A stretch of 64,000 bases of DNA from NCBI GenBank assembly GCA_020635015.1, contig JACKAP010000008.1, forward strand, positions 1 to 64,000, written 5' to 3'. Below the pieces are notes generated by a model. It saw only the letters and a program-made list of their open reading frames with translations. It had not been told where the DNA came from and made no database searches. Of this stretch, positions 17,608 through 26,977 are shown piece by piece; position 1 is the stretch's first letter; every line of letters starts with the position of its first letter. Both the position numbers and the translations under genes were made by a program. Origin of the DNA: Calditrichia bacterium (GTDB lineage: Bacteria; Calditrichota; Calditrichia; RBG-13-44-9; J075).

Positions 17608-18354
17608 ATGGCGCTACGATTTAACCTGAGAGAGCAAATTGTGCAGGAGATTGGGCGGGAGATCGTGCAGGGCCGGCTGCGGCCCGGCGAGAACCTTCCC
17701 CAGGAATATCTCCTTTGCCAGCAGTACCAGGTGAGCCGAACCGTCATCCGCGAGGCCCTGAAGGGGCTTTCCACTCGCGGTTTGGTGAAGGCCCGCCCCC
17801 GGGTCGGCACCCAGGTGTGTGCCCGCAAGGATTGGCAAATGCTCGATCCGGATGTGCTGATCTGGTATTTTGAGGGGAAACCCCAGGGGGAATTCCTGCG
17901 CCACCTGACGGAAATCCGCGCCATGATCGAACCGGCCGCCGCGGAACTGGCCGCCCAGCGGGCGACGCCGGAAGAAATCGCCCGGATCGAAAAATGCTTC
18001 CGCCAACTGGAAAAGAGTATTGCCTCACCGAAACAATGGATCGAAGCCGATATAGAATTTCATGTCAGTATCCTGAACGCCTGCCACAACATTCTGCTCC
18101 AATCCCTGGTCAATACCCTGCGAAAAACCCTGCTGAAAAGCCGGGCGCTGTCGGTGCCGCTGCCGGAGAGCGGACCCGGGCAGAATCTGACCTCCGGAAT
18201 TGAGCTGGGCATCGATCGCAGCGTGTATCATCATCAACAGATCTTCAGTGCGATTCGTGACCGCGACGGTGCGGCTGCCTGTCGGCACATGCAGGCGCTG
18301 CTCCGGGATGTGGCCGCCGCAGTGGAAACCCTGATCTCATTGAGCGAGCGTTGA
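17608..18354 (+). CDS. GntR-family transcriptional regulator, FadR/FCD subfamily
   Basis: 248 residues. An N-terminal winged HTH (~1-75) carries QEYLLCQQYQVSRTVIREAL, matching GntR helix-turn-helix. The C-terminal all-helical FCD ligand-binding domain (~90-240) has metal-binding-type residues (D...H in EADIEFHVSIL and later HHQQIFSAIRDRD). FCD regulators sense small carboxylates or acyl metabolites. The acyl-CoA ligase gene starts one base after this stop, so the ligase or its substrate is the likely target. Start ATG 17608 has a weak Shine-Dalgarno; an ATG at 17597 is out of frame. Confidence 0.88.
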   Translation: MALRFNLREQIVQEIGREIVQGRLRPGENLPQEYLLCQQYQVSRTVIREALKGLSTRGLVKARPRVGTQVCARKDWQMLDPDVLIWYFEGKPQGEFLRHLTEIRAMIEPAAAELAAQRATPEEIARIEKCFRQLEKSIASPKQWIEADIEFHVSILNACHNILLQSLVNTLRKTLLKSRALSVPLPESGPGQNLTSGIELGIDRSVYHHQQIFSAIRDRDGAAACRHMQALLRDVAAAVETLISLSER

Positions 18355-18355
18355 G

Positions 18356-20299
18356 ATGAGCCAGATCGCCACCATGTCGGATATCCTGGCTATCGAGAAG
18401 GTGCCTCTGAGCGAGCGCAAGCTTCCCGCCAGCACTCTGGAGATGCTGCGCCGGGGTAGCGAGTTGGCCCCGGACAACATCGCCCTGAGCTTCTTTCTGC
18501 AGGGAGGCGATTATGCCAATGCCGTGCATTATACGTTCCGGGAACTGCTCGGCCGGATTCATCAGACTGCCAACCTGCTGCACGATCTGGGGATCGGCGA
18601 AACGGATGTGGTCTCCCTGATCCTCCCCAACCTTCCCCAGACCCACTTTCTGCTGTGGGGCGGGGAAGCGGCCGGAATCGTCAATCCGATCAATCCGCTC
18701 CTGGAAGCCGAGCAATATGCCAGTATCATGAACGCCGCCGGCACCAAACTGCTGGCGACCCTTGCGCCGTTTCCCCGGGTGGATATCTGGCAAAAAGTCG
18801 ACGCCATCCGCCGGGAAGTGCCTTCCCTGAAAATGATCCTGCAAGTTGACCTCGGGCAGTACCTGGGCGGTTTGAAGAAAATTGCGGTGCGGCTACTGAC
18901 CCTGGGCGGTTCCGGGCGGGAGCGGAACCGCCCCCAGGAAATATACGACTTCGACCGGCTGTTAGATCAATACCCGGCCGATCGTCTGGTCAGCAAACGA
19001 AAAATTGCACCGACAGATCTGGCCTCCTGCTTTCACACCGGCGGCACCACCGGCACCCCCAAATTGGCCCGTCATACCCATTTTAACGAAGTCTTCGATG
19101 CCTGGTCGGCAGCGCTTAACCTGGAGTTGAACGGCAGCAAAAATCTCTTCTGCGGGCTGCCGCTGTTCCATGTCAACGGGGCATTTGTAACCGGGCTGAT
19201 CCCCTGGAGCAAAGGCGCCCGGGTGATCATGGGAACCCCTCAGGGCTACCGCGGGGATGGGGTAATGAAAAATTTCTGGAAGATCGTCGAGCACTACCGA
19301 ATCCATTTTTTCAGCGGCGTGCCGACGGTTTACAGCACCCTGCTGGATATTCCGGTAGGCGGCCATGATATCAGTTCTCTGGAATTTGCCCTGTGCGGCG
19401 CCGCGCCGCTGCCGGTAGAGGTGCTTCAGGAGTTCGAAACCCGCACCGGCCTGACGATATTGGAAGGTTACGGCCTGACCGAAGGCACCTGCGTGAATTG
19501 CGTCAATCCTCCGGCCGGTGAACGGCGGGTCGGCTCGATCGGCTTCCGCTTACCTTACCAGGAGATGAAAACGGTGCGGCTCGACGGCCAGGGTGGTTAC
19601 GAACGAGACTGCGATACGGATGAGATTGGGCTGGTGATCATTCGTGGGCCGAATGTCTTCGCCGGCTATAAGGATGAACACCACAATCACGATGCCTGGA
19701 TCGATACCGCTGACGGGAGAGGCCCCTGGTTGAATACCGGCGACCTGGGGCGGCGTGATGCCGAGGGCTATTTTTGGCTGACTGGCCGGCGCAAAGAAAT
19801 TATTATCCGCGGCGGGCATAATATCGACCCCCAACTAATCGAAGGTGCGCTGCACCAGCATCCGGCAGTGGCGCTGGCAGCGGCGGTTGGTCGGCCGGAC
19901 CCGCGGGTAGGGGAGGTACCGGTCGCTTACGTGGAACTGAAGGCAGACCGGAACATTACTCCGGAAGAACTGATTGTCTTTTCCCGAAAACATATCGAAG
20001 AACGGGCGGCCATTCCCCGGGATATCAGGATTATCCCCCGGATGCCCCAGACCGCGGTGGGCAAGATTTTCAAACCGGCCCTGCGCCAGCGGGAGATTGA
20101 GGAGGTATACCGGGAGGAGGTGCGTCACATTAAAGGGGTCGCAGCGGTCGTGGTGACCGTATGCCCGGACCGTATCCACGGTCTCACTGCCCGGATCGAG
20201 GTCACCCTTGTCCCCGGTGCACAGCAGCCTGCGGTGGTGCAGAAGATTGCCCACGTGCTGGGCAAGTACACCGTCCACTACCAGGCTGAGTTTCGTTGA
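18356..20299 (+). CDS. AMP-forming acyl-CoA synthetase
   Basis: 647-residue member of the acyl-adenylate-forming family. P-loop-like motif HTGGTTGTPKLARHTH (~222-237), A5 motif EGYGLTEGTC (~372), A7/A8 NTGDLGRRD...YFWLTGRRKEIIIRGG (~461-485), and the A10 catalytic lysine in AVGKIFKPAL (~563). Activates a carboxylic acid to acyl-CoA through acyl-AMP. Length and motifs fit medium/long-chain or cyclic acid ligases; the exact substrate is not deducible. It starts 1 nt after the GntR gene and is presumably controlled by it. Confidence 0.87.
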   Translation: MSQIATMSDILAIEKVPLSERKLPASTLEMLRRGSELAPDNIALSFFLQGGDYANAVHYTFRELLGRIHQTANLLHDLGIGETDVVSLILPNLPQTHFLLWGGEAAGIVNPINPLLEAEQYASIMNAAGTKLLATLAPFPRVDIWQKVDAIRREVPSLKMILQVDLGQYLGGLKKIAVRLLTLGGSGRERNRPQEIYDFDRLLDQYPADRLVSKRKIAPTDLASCFHTGGTTGTPKLARHTHFNEVFDAWSAALNLELNGSKNLFCGLPLFHVNGAFVTGLIPWSKGARVIMGTPQGYRGDGVMKNFWKIVEHYRIHFFSGVPTVYSTLLDIPVGGHDISSLEFALCGAAPLPVEVLQEFETRTGLTILEGYGLTEGTCVNCVNPPAGERRVGSIGFRLPYQEMKTVRLDGQGGYERDCDTDEIGLVIIRGPNVFAGYKDEHHNHDAWIDTADGRGPWLNTGDLGRRDAEGYFWLTGRRKEIIIRGGHNIDPQLIEGALHQHPAVALAAAVGRPDPRVGEVPVAYVELKADRNITPEELIVFSRKHIEERAAIPRDIRIIPRMPQTAVGKIFKPALRQREIEEVYREEVRHIKGVAAVVVTVCPDRIHGLTARIEVTLVPGAQQPAVVQKIAHVLGKYTVHYQAEFR

Positions 20300-20357
20300 T
20301 GTTTCTGCTATATTTACCGGGCCGGATAATGAAAAAAATCGATATTTTATTATTGCA

Positions 20358-20371
20358 ATTGTATGATAATT
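20358..20371. promoter_or_regulatory. possible second GntR half-site
   Basis: ATTGTATGATAATT resembles the right half of the palindrome at 17573-17591. It lies between ligase stop and the TonB-receptor promoter. Only one good half is visible, so this is tentative. Confidence 0.25.
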
Positions 20372-20433
20372 AAATAAAAATTCGTATTATGTCCTGCTTT
20401 GCGGTGAAATGCTGGAGGTATTATTGGCGTTTT

Positions 20434-20462
20434 TTGTTTATGTTTCATAAAAACAGTATATT
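20434..20462 (+). promoter_or_regulatory. promoter of the TonB-dependent receptor
   Basis: TTGTTT (20434-20439), a 17-nt spacer and TATATT (20457-20462) lie about 160 nt upstream of the receptor start, giving a 5' UTR of roughly 155 nt. Confidence 0.55.
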
Positions 20463-20500
20463 AAACGCATCAATTCTGTTCAATCGAGGAGAGTATAGTT

Positions 20501-20539
20501 ATGACTGAAAATCTACGGCAAAAACGATCCCCCCCTTAA
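20501..20539 (+). CDS. 12-residue leader ORF or gene remnant
   Basis: ATG at 20501 is preceded by GAGGAG at a workable distance and encodes MTENLRQKRSPP before TAA. It sits in the 5' UTR of the receptor gene. It could be a leader peptide or the decayed start of a lost gene. No family can be assigned. Confidence 0.25.
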   Translation: MTENLRQKRSPP

Positions 20540-20622
20540 ATGAAGCCAACATCGGCAGTGATGTGCAAACTGTTTCTATAAATTTAACTATTCAAAGATC
20601 TTAACCAGCTTGTGGAGGCCTT

Positions 20623-23418
20623 ATGAAAGTCAAAACACTACACGCAATAGTTCTGTTGGTTGTCCTGAGCATCGGGCAACTGGCCGCAGGCACGCTGAAG
20701 GGTAAAGTTACTGATGCCGACAACGGCGATGCGCTGATTGGGGCCAATGTGACCATCGAAGGAACCACGATGGGTGCTGCCACCGATATGAACGGCGAGT
20801 ATACCGTGGAAAACGTGCCGGCCGGTACTTATACCGTGATAGTTGCTTATATCGGTTATACCGAGGCGGTGTTATCTACTACCGTCGGCAGTGGGATGAC
20901 CACCCTGAATGCGCAATTAACGGCAAGCGGGATCGGCTTGAATGCCGTGACCATCAGTGCCTCGCGCCGCCCGGAAAAAACCCTGGAAGCGCCGGCATCG
21001 GTAACGGTGATGGAAGCCCGGGAATTCACCGAAAACTCCGGTTTAAGTTCGGTTGACGCGCTGCGAAATATCACCGGTGTCGATGTGTCCCAGACCGGTA
21101 TCGACCGTCAGGAAGTGGTGCTGCGCGGGTTCAACAATGCCTTCTCCGGCGCCACCTATATCCTGACCGACTATCGCCAGGCCGCTGCGCCGGCGCTGGC
21201 AGTGAACGTGCACTCGATCATGCCCAATATGGCGATCGATATCGATAAAGTGGAAGTGGTGCGCGGACCCGGATCGGCGCTTTATGGCGCCGGTGTGGAT
21301 GCCGGGGTAATCCACTATATCAGTAAAGACCCCTTCACCTATCCCGGCACCACCGTCTCTTTGGGGATGGGAGAACGCTCCGCTTATATGTATTCGGTGC
21401 GCCATGTCGGGAAACTGAGCGACAACCTGGCTTACAAAGTGACCGGACAGTACGGCGAAGCCGACGATTGGGAATATGATCCGAAAGATCGCCTGGATGC
21501 GGCCCAATTGGCTACTTTCACCCGTCCCCCGCAGCGGGATTATCAGAAGCGCAATATCAATGGGATGCTGCAGTACCGCATGTCCGATGACGTCACCATC
21601 ACCGCTAACGGCGGTTATTCCGACCTGACCGGCACCGTGCTGACCGGGATCGGCACCGTGCAGGGCGACCAGTTTGCCCTGATGTACGGCCAGCTGCGCC
21701 TGCAGGCGGGACGGCTGTTTGCACAGGCTTACCTGAATAAGAATGATGCTCATGATTCGTTTGTCTACGGCACCGGCGACAAGGTGGTAGACAAGGGGCA
21801 GCAATTGAACGTGCAGGCCCAATACGATTTTGAGATGGCTGATGGCAAGCAGCAGTTTATTGTTGGCGGCGATATGGATCAGACCAAGCCGGAGACCGAA
21901 GGCACCATTTACGGTCGTAATGATGAAGATGACACCATCAACGAAATGGGCGGTTACCTGCAGTCGCTGACCCGCCTGACCCCCCGTCTGGACCTGACCG
22001 CTGCGGTGCGGGGCGATTATGACAATATCATCGAGGAAGTATCGGTTTCGCCGCGCGTCGGTCTGGTGTTCAAGCCGGGCACTTCTCACGCCTTCCGCGC
22101 CACCTACAACCGCGCTTTCGCTCTGCCGGGCACCAACTCCATGTTCCTGGATATCGTCGCCGGCCAGACCGGCCCGATCACGGTGCGCGGCCGCGGCTCG
22201 AAAGACGGCTACACCTGGCAGCGCAATGCCGCCTATAGCGCCGTTGCCGGTACCGACCTTGTCGCCAGAAGCCTGAATCCAGCAGCCCTTGGGGCGGCCA
22301 CCCCGGTGGGCATGGATCTTCGCACCACCTACGGCAGCGTCCATGCCGGCATTGCCGCGATCCCCAGCGATCAGCTTGCTGCATTGCTCAGCGACCGCAT
22401 CGGATTTCCGATCGATGCGGCAACTGCGGCTGCGTTGGTCGGGCTGCTCTCGCCCTCCAGCATCACCGTGAGTGGTTTCTCCAAAGGCCAGATGGCGATC
22501 CCCAGCCTATCCGGCGGCTCCCCGAGCCCGGTATCCAATCTGGTGGATGTCGAGCCGCTTCAGCACACCGTCTCCCAGACCTTTGAAGTCGGGTATAAAG
22601 GCCTGATCAGCGATAAAGTTCTCTTCGCGATTGACGGATATTATTCGATCAAAGAAAACTTCGTTGGCCCGCTGATCATGGAAACCCCGCTGGTGTTTGT
22701 GCCGACCCTCAACGCCGACCTGACCGGTGCGATTGCTTCGGGTATTGCCGGTAACGAAGCGGTGGCCCAGCAGTTTGCCGGTCTGGGACTGACCCCGCAG
22801 CAGGTGGCCGCGATTGTCACCGGTTTTGCCGCCGGCAGCCTGCCCAGCGCCTCCACTCCGATCGCCATTGTGGTGCCCGCCGAGAATGACCTCGGTGTCG
22901 GCCAGGTGCCGGAACTGATGCTGACCTACCGCAACTTCGGGAAGATCAAGTTCTGGGGGATCGATGCCAGCATGAACTATTTCCTTGATCAGAACACCAG
23001 CGTGTTCGGCAACGTTTCCTACGTCAGCGACGATTTCTTTGATAACGAGGAACTGGATGAAGCGAACAGCAATCTGGCGCTGGCCTTGAACGCCCCGACC
23101 CTGAAGATCAAGGGCGGCCTGAGCATCAACGTGCCTCGTGGCGCTTCCGCCAATGCCAGCATCCGCTACGTCAAGGGCTTCCCGGTGCTATCCGGTCCTT
23201 ATGTCGGCGGCCTGCCCGCACCCTATGGCAACGGCCTGGGCGGCGTGGAAGATTACGTGATCTATGATCTGAACATCGGCTACGATCTTTCCCGCTGGTA
23301 TAACGGCATGCGGATCGACCTGATCGGCCAGAATATTTTCGACAACCGTCACCGCGAATTTATTGGCGCCCCGAAAATCGGCCGTCTGGGTATGGCCCGC
23401 CTGACCTTGAATATGTAA
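20623..23418 (+). CDS. TonB-dependent outer-membrane receptor with carboxypeptidase-regulatory-like domain
   Basis: 931 residues. Signal peptide (~1-22), CarboxypepD_reg-like beta-sandwich (~25-105, GKVTDADNGDALIGANVTIEGT), plug domain (~120-235, with VVLRGFNN and VEVVRGPGSALYGAGVDAGVI), then a beta-barrel ending in the expected aromatic/hydrophobic strand. Imports a large or scarce ligand using TonB energy. The ligand is unknown. The neighbours (acyl-CoA ligase upstream, lipid-type SCP2-R2lox downstream) suggest a hydrophobic or fatty-acid-like compound, by inference only. An unusual Ala/Gly/Pro-rich loop region (~545-640 and ~695-750) may be an extracellular insertion. GGAGG precedes the start. 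Confidence 0.88.
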   Translation: MKVKTLHAIVLLVVLSIGQLAAGTLKGKVTDADNGDALIGANVTIEGTTMGAATDMNGEYTVENVPAGTYTVIVAYIGYTEAVLSTTVGSGMTTLNAQLTASGIGLNAVTISASRRPEKTLEAPASVTVMEAREFTENSGLSSVDALRNITGVDVSQTGIDRQEVVLRGFNNAFSGATYILTDYRQAAAPALAVNVHSIMPNMAIDIDKVEVVRGPGSALYGAGVDAGVIHYISKDPFTYPGTTVSLGMGERSAYMYSVRHVGKLSDNLAYKVTGQYGEADDWEYDPKDRLDAAQLATFTRPPQRDYQKRNINGMLQYRMSDDVTITANGGYSDLTGTVLTGIGTVQGDQFALMYGQLRLQAGRLFAQAYLNKNDAHDSFVYGTGDKVVDKGQQLNVQAQYDFEMADGKQQFIVGGDMDQTKPETEGTIYGRNDEDDTINEMGGYLQSLTRLTPRLDLTAAVRGDYDNIIEEVSVSPRVGLVFKPGTSHAFRATYNRAFALPGTNSMFLDIVAGQTGPITVRGRGSKDGYTWQRNAAYSAVAGTDLVARSLNPAALGAATPVGMDLRTTYGSVHAGIAAIPSDQLAALLSDRIGFPIDAATAAALVGLLSPSSITVSGFSKGQMAIPSLSGGSPSPVSNLVDVEPLQHTVSQTFEVGYKGLISDKVLFAIDGYYSIKENFVGPLIMETPLVFVPTLNADLTGAIASGIAGNEAVAQQFAGLGLTPQQVAAIVTGFAAGSLPSASTPIAIVVPAENDLGVGQVPELMLTYRNFGKIKFWGIDASMNYFLDQNTSVFGNVSYVSDDFFDNEELDEANSNLALALNAPTLKIKGGLSINVPRGASANASIRYVKGFPVLSGPYVGGLPAPYGNGLGGVEDYVIYDLNIGYDLSRWYNGMRIDLIGQNIFDNRHREFIGAPKIGRLGMARLTLNM

Positions 23419-23461
23419 GCGATGGCTGGCAGATTGTAATTAGAACATTGTCAGATTTTTT

Positions 23462-23498
23462 AACGGCAGGCCGGCAAAATCGCCGGCCTGCCGTTTTT
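23462..23498 (+). terminator. intrinsic terminator of the TonB receptor
   Basis: Stem AACGGCAGGCCGGC (23462-23475) pairs with 23482-23495 and runs into a T5 tract. It separates the receptor from the downstream SCP2-R2lox gene. Confidence 0.9.
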
Positions 23499-23517
23499 GT
23501 TTATGAAAGGGAACGTC

Positions 23518-24867
23518 TTGAAACATGAGATCTTTACCTTAGCCTGGGCGCAAGCCTGGGCCGGGCAGTTGAACCGCAATCCACACTACCGCTCTGCCGC
23601 GCAAAAATGGGAGTGGCCGCTGATTTTGATTTTGGAGAAAGATCCGGCACACGGCCTGCCGGAAAACCGTGAAATTTATCTGGATCTCTGGCATGGCGAA
23701 TGCCGGGAGGCGCGCCCGGCCGAGGGGAATGATTTGCAAGAGGCCCCCTACATCATCTCCGCCCCCCTGCCGGTCTGGCAGGAGATCCTCGCCGGGCAGG
23801 CCGATCCAATGATGGCCCTGACGCGCGGCCGGCTGAAATTGCGCAAGGGAAATCTGCTCAAACTGGCCCGCTATACCCAGGCTGCCAAGCAATTGTTGGC
23901 TTCCGCCGTTCAGGTTGAAACGGCATTCCCGGTCAATCTGCCGGCGGTTACTGCAACAGCACCCCCGCCGGAAATCGCTTCCGCTGCGTCCCACCGTTTC
24001 GCCACGACCTCTCCCGGAGGATTGCGCCAGGATATCCTGCCGATGCGGCTCTATCATAAAGCCAAAAAATTCGGGATCTGGAATCCACAGGATATCGATC
24101 TGCAGCGCGACCGGGAGGACTGGCAAAGCCTCAGCGATCTGGAGAAGGAAGTGCTGCTGCACCTGACGGCGCTCTTCCAGGGGGGCGAGGAAGCGGTGAC
24201 CCTGGATTTGCTGCCCCTGATCATGGTGATCGCCAAAGAGAGGCGGATCGAGGAAGAGCTCTATCTGACCACCTTTCTGTGGGAAGAGGCTAAGCATACC
24301 GAGTTTTTTCGGCGTTTTCTGGATGAGGTGGCACGCAATCATAGCGATCTGACCCGCTTTCACGGTCCCGCCTATCAGCGTATTTTTTATGAAGCCCTGC
24401 CCGCAGCGATGAATGCCCTGCTGAATGATCCTTCGCCGGCGGCCCAGGCCCGCGCGTCGGCGACGTATAACATGATCGTGGAAGGCACCCTGGCGGAAAC
24501 CGGCTACCATGCCTATTACGCCATGCTGGAGCGCAACGATCTCCTCCCGGGGCTGCGCGAAGGGATCACCTATCTGAAGCGCGATGAGTCGCGCCATATC
24601 GCCTATGGCATCTATCTACTGTCACGGTTGGTGGCGCGGGAACCGGCGCTGTGGGAAGTGCTGGAGAAGCATATGGCCATCATGCTGGAACACGCGCTCG
24701 CCACCATCACGGAGCTTTTCGATACCTACGAGGTGATCCCCTTCGGACTGAAGCTGGAAGATTTTATCGAATACGCTCTCGATCAGTTTAATAAGCGGAT
24801 GAACCGGATCGAGAACGCCCGCTATCAGCGTCCGGAAGCAATCGATGCCCTGACAGAGGACGATTAA
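23518..24867 (+). CDS. SCP2-domain / R2-like ligand-binding oxidase (R2lox) fusion
   Basis: 449 residues in two parts. Residues ~5-135 match the sterol-carrier-protein-2 fold, with the signature DPMMALTRGRLKLRKGNLLKL near the end. After a Pro/Ala linker (~140-165), residues ~170-440 are an R2lox (ferritin-like, Mn/Fe oxidase). All six metal ligands are visible: E224, E257, H260, E322, E357 and H360. The Val and Tyr that form the ether crosslink in known R2lox are V227 and Y317, and the spacings match Geobacillus R2loxI as I recall them. R2lox proteins bind a long-chain fatty acid at the metal site. A lipid-binding SCP2 domain in front would fit lipid delivery. Start: TTG 23518 has AAAGGGAA 4-5 nt upstream; ATG 23503 is an alternative but abuts the terminator. 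Confidence 0.88.
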   Translation: MKHEIFTLAWAQAWAGQLNRNPHYRSAAQKWEWPLILILEKDPAHGLPENREIYLDLWHGECREARPAEGNDLQEAPYIISAPLPVWQEILAGQADPMMALTRGRLKLRKGNLLKLARYTQAAKQLLASAVQVETAFPVNLPAVTATAPPPEIASAASHRFATTSPGGLRQDILPMRLYHKAKKFGIWNPQDIDLQRDREDWQSLSDLEKEVLLHLTALFQGGEEAVTLDLLPLIMVIAKERRIEEELYLTTFLWEEAKHTEFFRRFLDEVARNHSDLTRFHGPAYQRIFYEALPAAMNALLNDPSPAAQARASATYNMIVEGTLAETGYHAYYAMLERNDLLPGLREGITYLKRDESRHIAYGIYLLSRLVAREPALWEVLEKHMAIMLEHALATITELFDTYEVIPFGLKLEDFIEYALDQFNKRMNRIENARYQRPEAIDALTEDD

Positions 24868-24957
24868 TCCGGTTGGATTTATGGAGATTATTGGTTAAGT
24901 TTGGCCGCCTGGAAATCGCTGAAGAATCATTCAAATCTAAAAAAACGGGCATGCGTA

Positions 24958-26067
24958 ATGAAACGTTCCCGAGAAAAAATACTGCTCAGTGTGCTGGCGA
25001 TCCTGCTGCTGCTGATCGTGCTGCTGAGCCTCCTGGTTCGCTTTACCACTTTCCATCCGGCAGCGGTGCAGCCTCAACCGGTCACCGGCGCCGAGGGCGC
25101 TCCGCTGCTCCGGGCCGGCGATTCGCTGAAGGTGCTCTGCTTTAACGTGCAGTATATGGCCGGCAAGCACTATTTTTTCTGGTATGACTCTCCTGCCGGG
25201 CAGGGTGATGACACCCGCCCCTCGCCAGCGCATATCAGCGAAACCCTCCAGGCGGTGGCGCGAATTATTATTGATGAAGATCCCGATGTGGTGATCCTCC
25301 AGGAGATGAATGAAAACGACCAGCGAACCGACCGGGAAGATCAGCTGGCCCGGCTGCTGGCATTGCTCCCGGAAGCTTACCGCTGCCATACCTCCGCTTT
25401 CTACTGGAAGGCGGATTTTGTGCCCCATCCCCGTATTTGGGGGCCGGCGGGGATGAAGTTATCGACTATCTCCAAGTATCAGATCAGCGAAGCAACCCGC
25501 TATCAGCTTCCGCTCTTTCCGAAGGATGTCTTTACCCGCCAATTTTATTTCAAGCGGGCGGTGCTGGCAGCACGGCTGCCGGTGCAGGGGGGGAAGGATG
25601 TCTATGTGTTGAATACCCACCTGGATGCTTTTGCGAAGGGGAACGACATCATGACCCGCCAGGTGGAAAAGGTCGATGAAATCCTTTCCGCCCTGGACCG
25701 GGAAGGTTATCCCTGGGTGATTGGCGGGGATTTTAATATTATGCCGCCCGGTTTGAACCCGGAGCGTCTGCCGGATTATCAAAAGCCATATTACCGTGAG
25801 TTGACCGAATTGGCCCTGCTTTACGACCGCTACTCGGCCATTCCTGCCCGGGAGGAGTTGCAGGGGCCGAATTTCCGCGAGTGGTATACCCATAATGCCA
25901 ACAATCCGCAGGTGACCGCACCGGATAAGACGATCGATTATTTTTTCTATTCCCGCAACCTGCAGCGACTGAACGCCTACGTACGCCAGCATGATACGCT
26001 GGAGATCTCCGATCACCTTCCGCTCATCGCCGTATTCAAACTGCCGGAAGCGACCGCTGCACCATAA
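24958..26067 (+). CDS. membrane-anchored endonuclease/exonuclease/phosphatase (EEP) family protein
   Basis: 369 residues. An N-terminal signal-anchor helix (~8-27) is followed by an EEP fold. Family motifs are present in order: CFNVQ (~62), VVILQEMNEND (~113, metal-binding Glu), NTHLDAFAKGND (~220), GGDFNIMP (~259, catalytic Asp/Asn), IDYFFYS (~325) and SDHLPL (~350, catalytic His). The family includes Mg-dependent nucleases, sphingomyelinase-type and inositol phosphatases. Export with a membrane anchor argues for a phosphodiesterase outside the cytoplasm. It starts 90 nt after the R2lox gene and ends 16 nt before the amidinohydrolase gene. The ATG has a weak ribosome site. Confidence 0.8.
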   Translation: MKRSREKILLSVLAILLLLIVLLSLLVRFTTFHPAAVQPQPVTGAEGAPLLRAGDSLKVLCFNVQYMAGKHYFFWYDSPAGQGDDTRPSPAHISETLQAVARIIIDEDPDVVILQEMNENDQRTDREDQLARLLALLPEAYRCHTSAFYWKADFVPHPRIWGPAGMKLSTISKYQISEATRYQLPLFPKDVFTRQFYFKRAVLAARLPVQGGKDVYVLNTHLDAFAKGNDIMTRQVEKVDEILSALDREGYPWVIGGDFNIMPPGLNPERLPDYQKPYYRELTELALLYDRYSAIPAREELQGPNFREWYTHNANNPQVTAPDKTIDYFFYSRNLQRLNAYVRQHDTLEISDHLPLIAVFKLPEATAAP

Positions 26068-26083
26068 TCCATTTACCACGATT

Positions 26084-26965
26084 ATGACAACTCTTACTTA
26101 CCAAAGCGAAACCGGTGCCATCCAAAACCTGGTCTTAAAACATGCCCGCGATGCTTTCCGCAGTCAGGCGGCAGTCGATGAACAATGGCAGGGGCTGAAT
26201 TATTGCGGCTGCCCGGATTTCGCCCGGGCGGAAGCCGAATATGAGCGCTTTGCCGCCCGATTGCGTGACAGCGGCATTACCCTGCACTACTTGCCGGCCG
26301 ATGCCGCTACCGGCATGGATTCGCTCTATACCCGGGATGCCGCGGTGGTAAGCGACCGGGGCATCATTCTCTGCAACATGGGTAAAGCCGCCCGGCGCGG
26401 CGAGCCGGAGGCGCAAGAGAAGCTGTATCGCAGCCTGGGTCTGCCGATCTGCGGGAAGATCTGCGGCGAAGGCACGCTGGAGGGCGGTGATGTGGTCTGG
26501 TTAGATGAACGAACGATCGCGGTTGGTCGAGGCTATCGCACCAATGACGAGGGTATCCGCCAGTTGCGGGAATTGCTGAGCGATTGTATTGACGAGCTGG
26601 TCGTGGTACCGCTGCCCCATTGGCGGGGCCCTTCCGATGTGTTTCACCTGATGTCGATGATCAGTCCGCTCGACCGGGATCTGGCCCTGGTATATTCCCC
26701 GCTGCTGCCGGTGCCGTTCCGGGAAAAGCTGGTCGAGCGTGGTATCCGATTGGTGGAGGTTGCGGAGGACGAATTCGACAGTATGGGCGGCAATGTACTG
26801 GCGCTGTCTCCGCGCCGCTGTTTGATGCTGAGCGGCAATCCGCTGACCCGGGGGCGGCTGGAAGCCGTGGGGGTGGAAGTGCTGGAATATAGCGGACCGG
26901 AAATCAGCGCCAAAGGCTGCGGAGGGCCTACCTGCCTCACCCGGCCGCTGCTGCGAACGGTTTAA
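26084..26965 (+). CDS. dimethylarginine dimethylaminohydrolase / amidinotransferase-family protein
   Basis: 293 residues of the guanidine-modifying superfamily (DDAH, arginine deiminase, amidinotransferase). EGGDV (~125-129) and the catalytic His188 in SDVFHLMSM precede the catalytic Cys284 in GGPTCLTRPL at the C-terminus. The short DDAH-like length suggests hydrolysis of a methylated or free guanidino compound to citrulline-type products. The open frame extends upstream to 25991 inside the EEP gene, but the ATG at 26084 removes the overlap. It lies in a tight EEP-DDAH-PfkB operon (12-nt gap downstream). Confidence 0.83.
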   Translation: MTTLTYQSETGAIQNLVLKHARDAFRSQAAVDEQWQGLNYCGCPDFARAEAEYERFAARLRDSGITLHYLPADAATGMDSLYTRDAAVVSDRGIILCNMGKAARRGEPEAQEKLYRSLGLPICGKICGEGTLEGGDVVWLDERTIAVGRGYRTNDEGIRQLRELLSDCIDELVVVPLPHWRGPSDVFHLMSMISPLDRDLALVYSPLLPVPFREKLVERGIRLVEVAEDEFDSMGGNVLALSPRRCLMLSGNPLTRGRLEAVGVEVLEYSGPEISAKGCGGPTCLTRPLLRTV

Positions 26966-26977
26966 AGGAATCACCAT

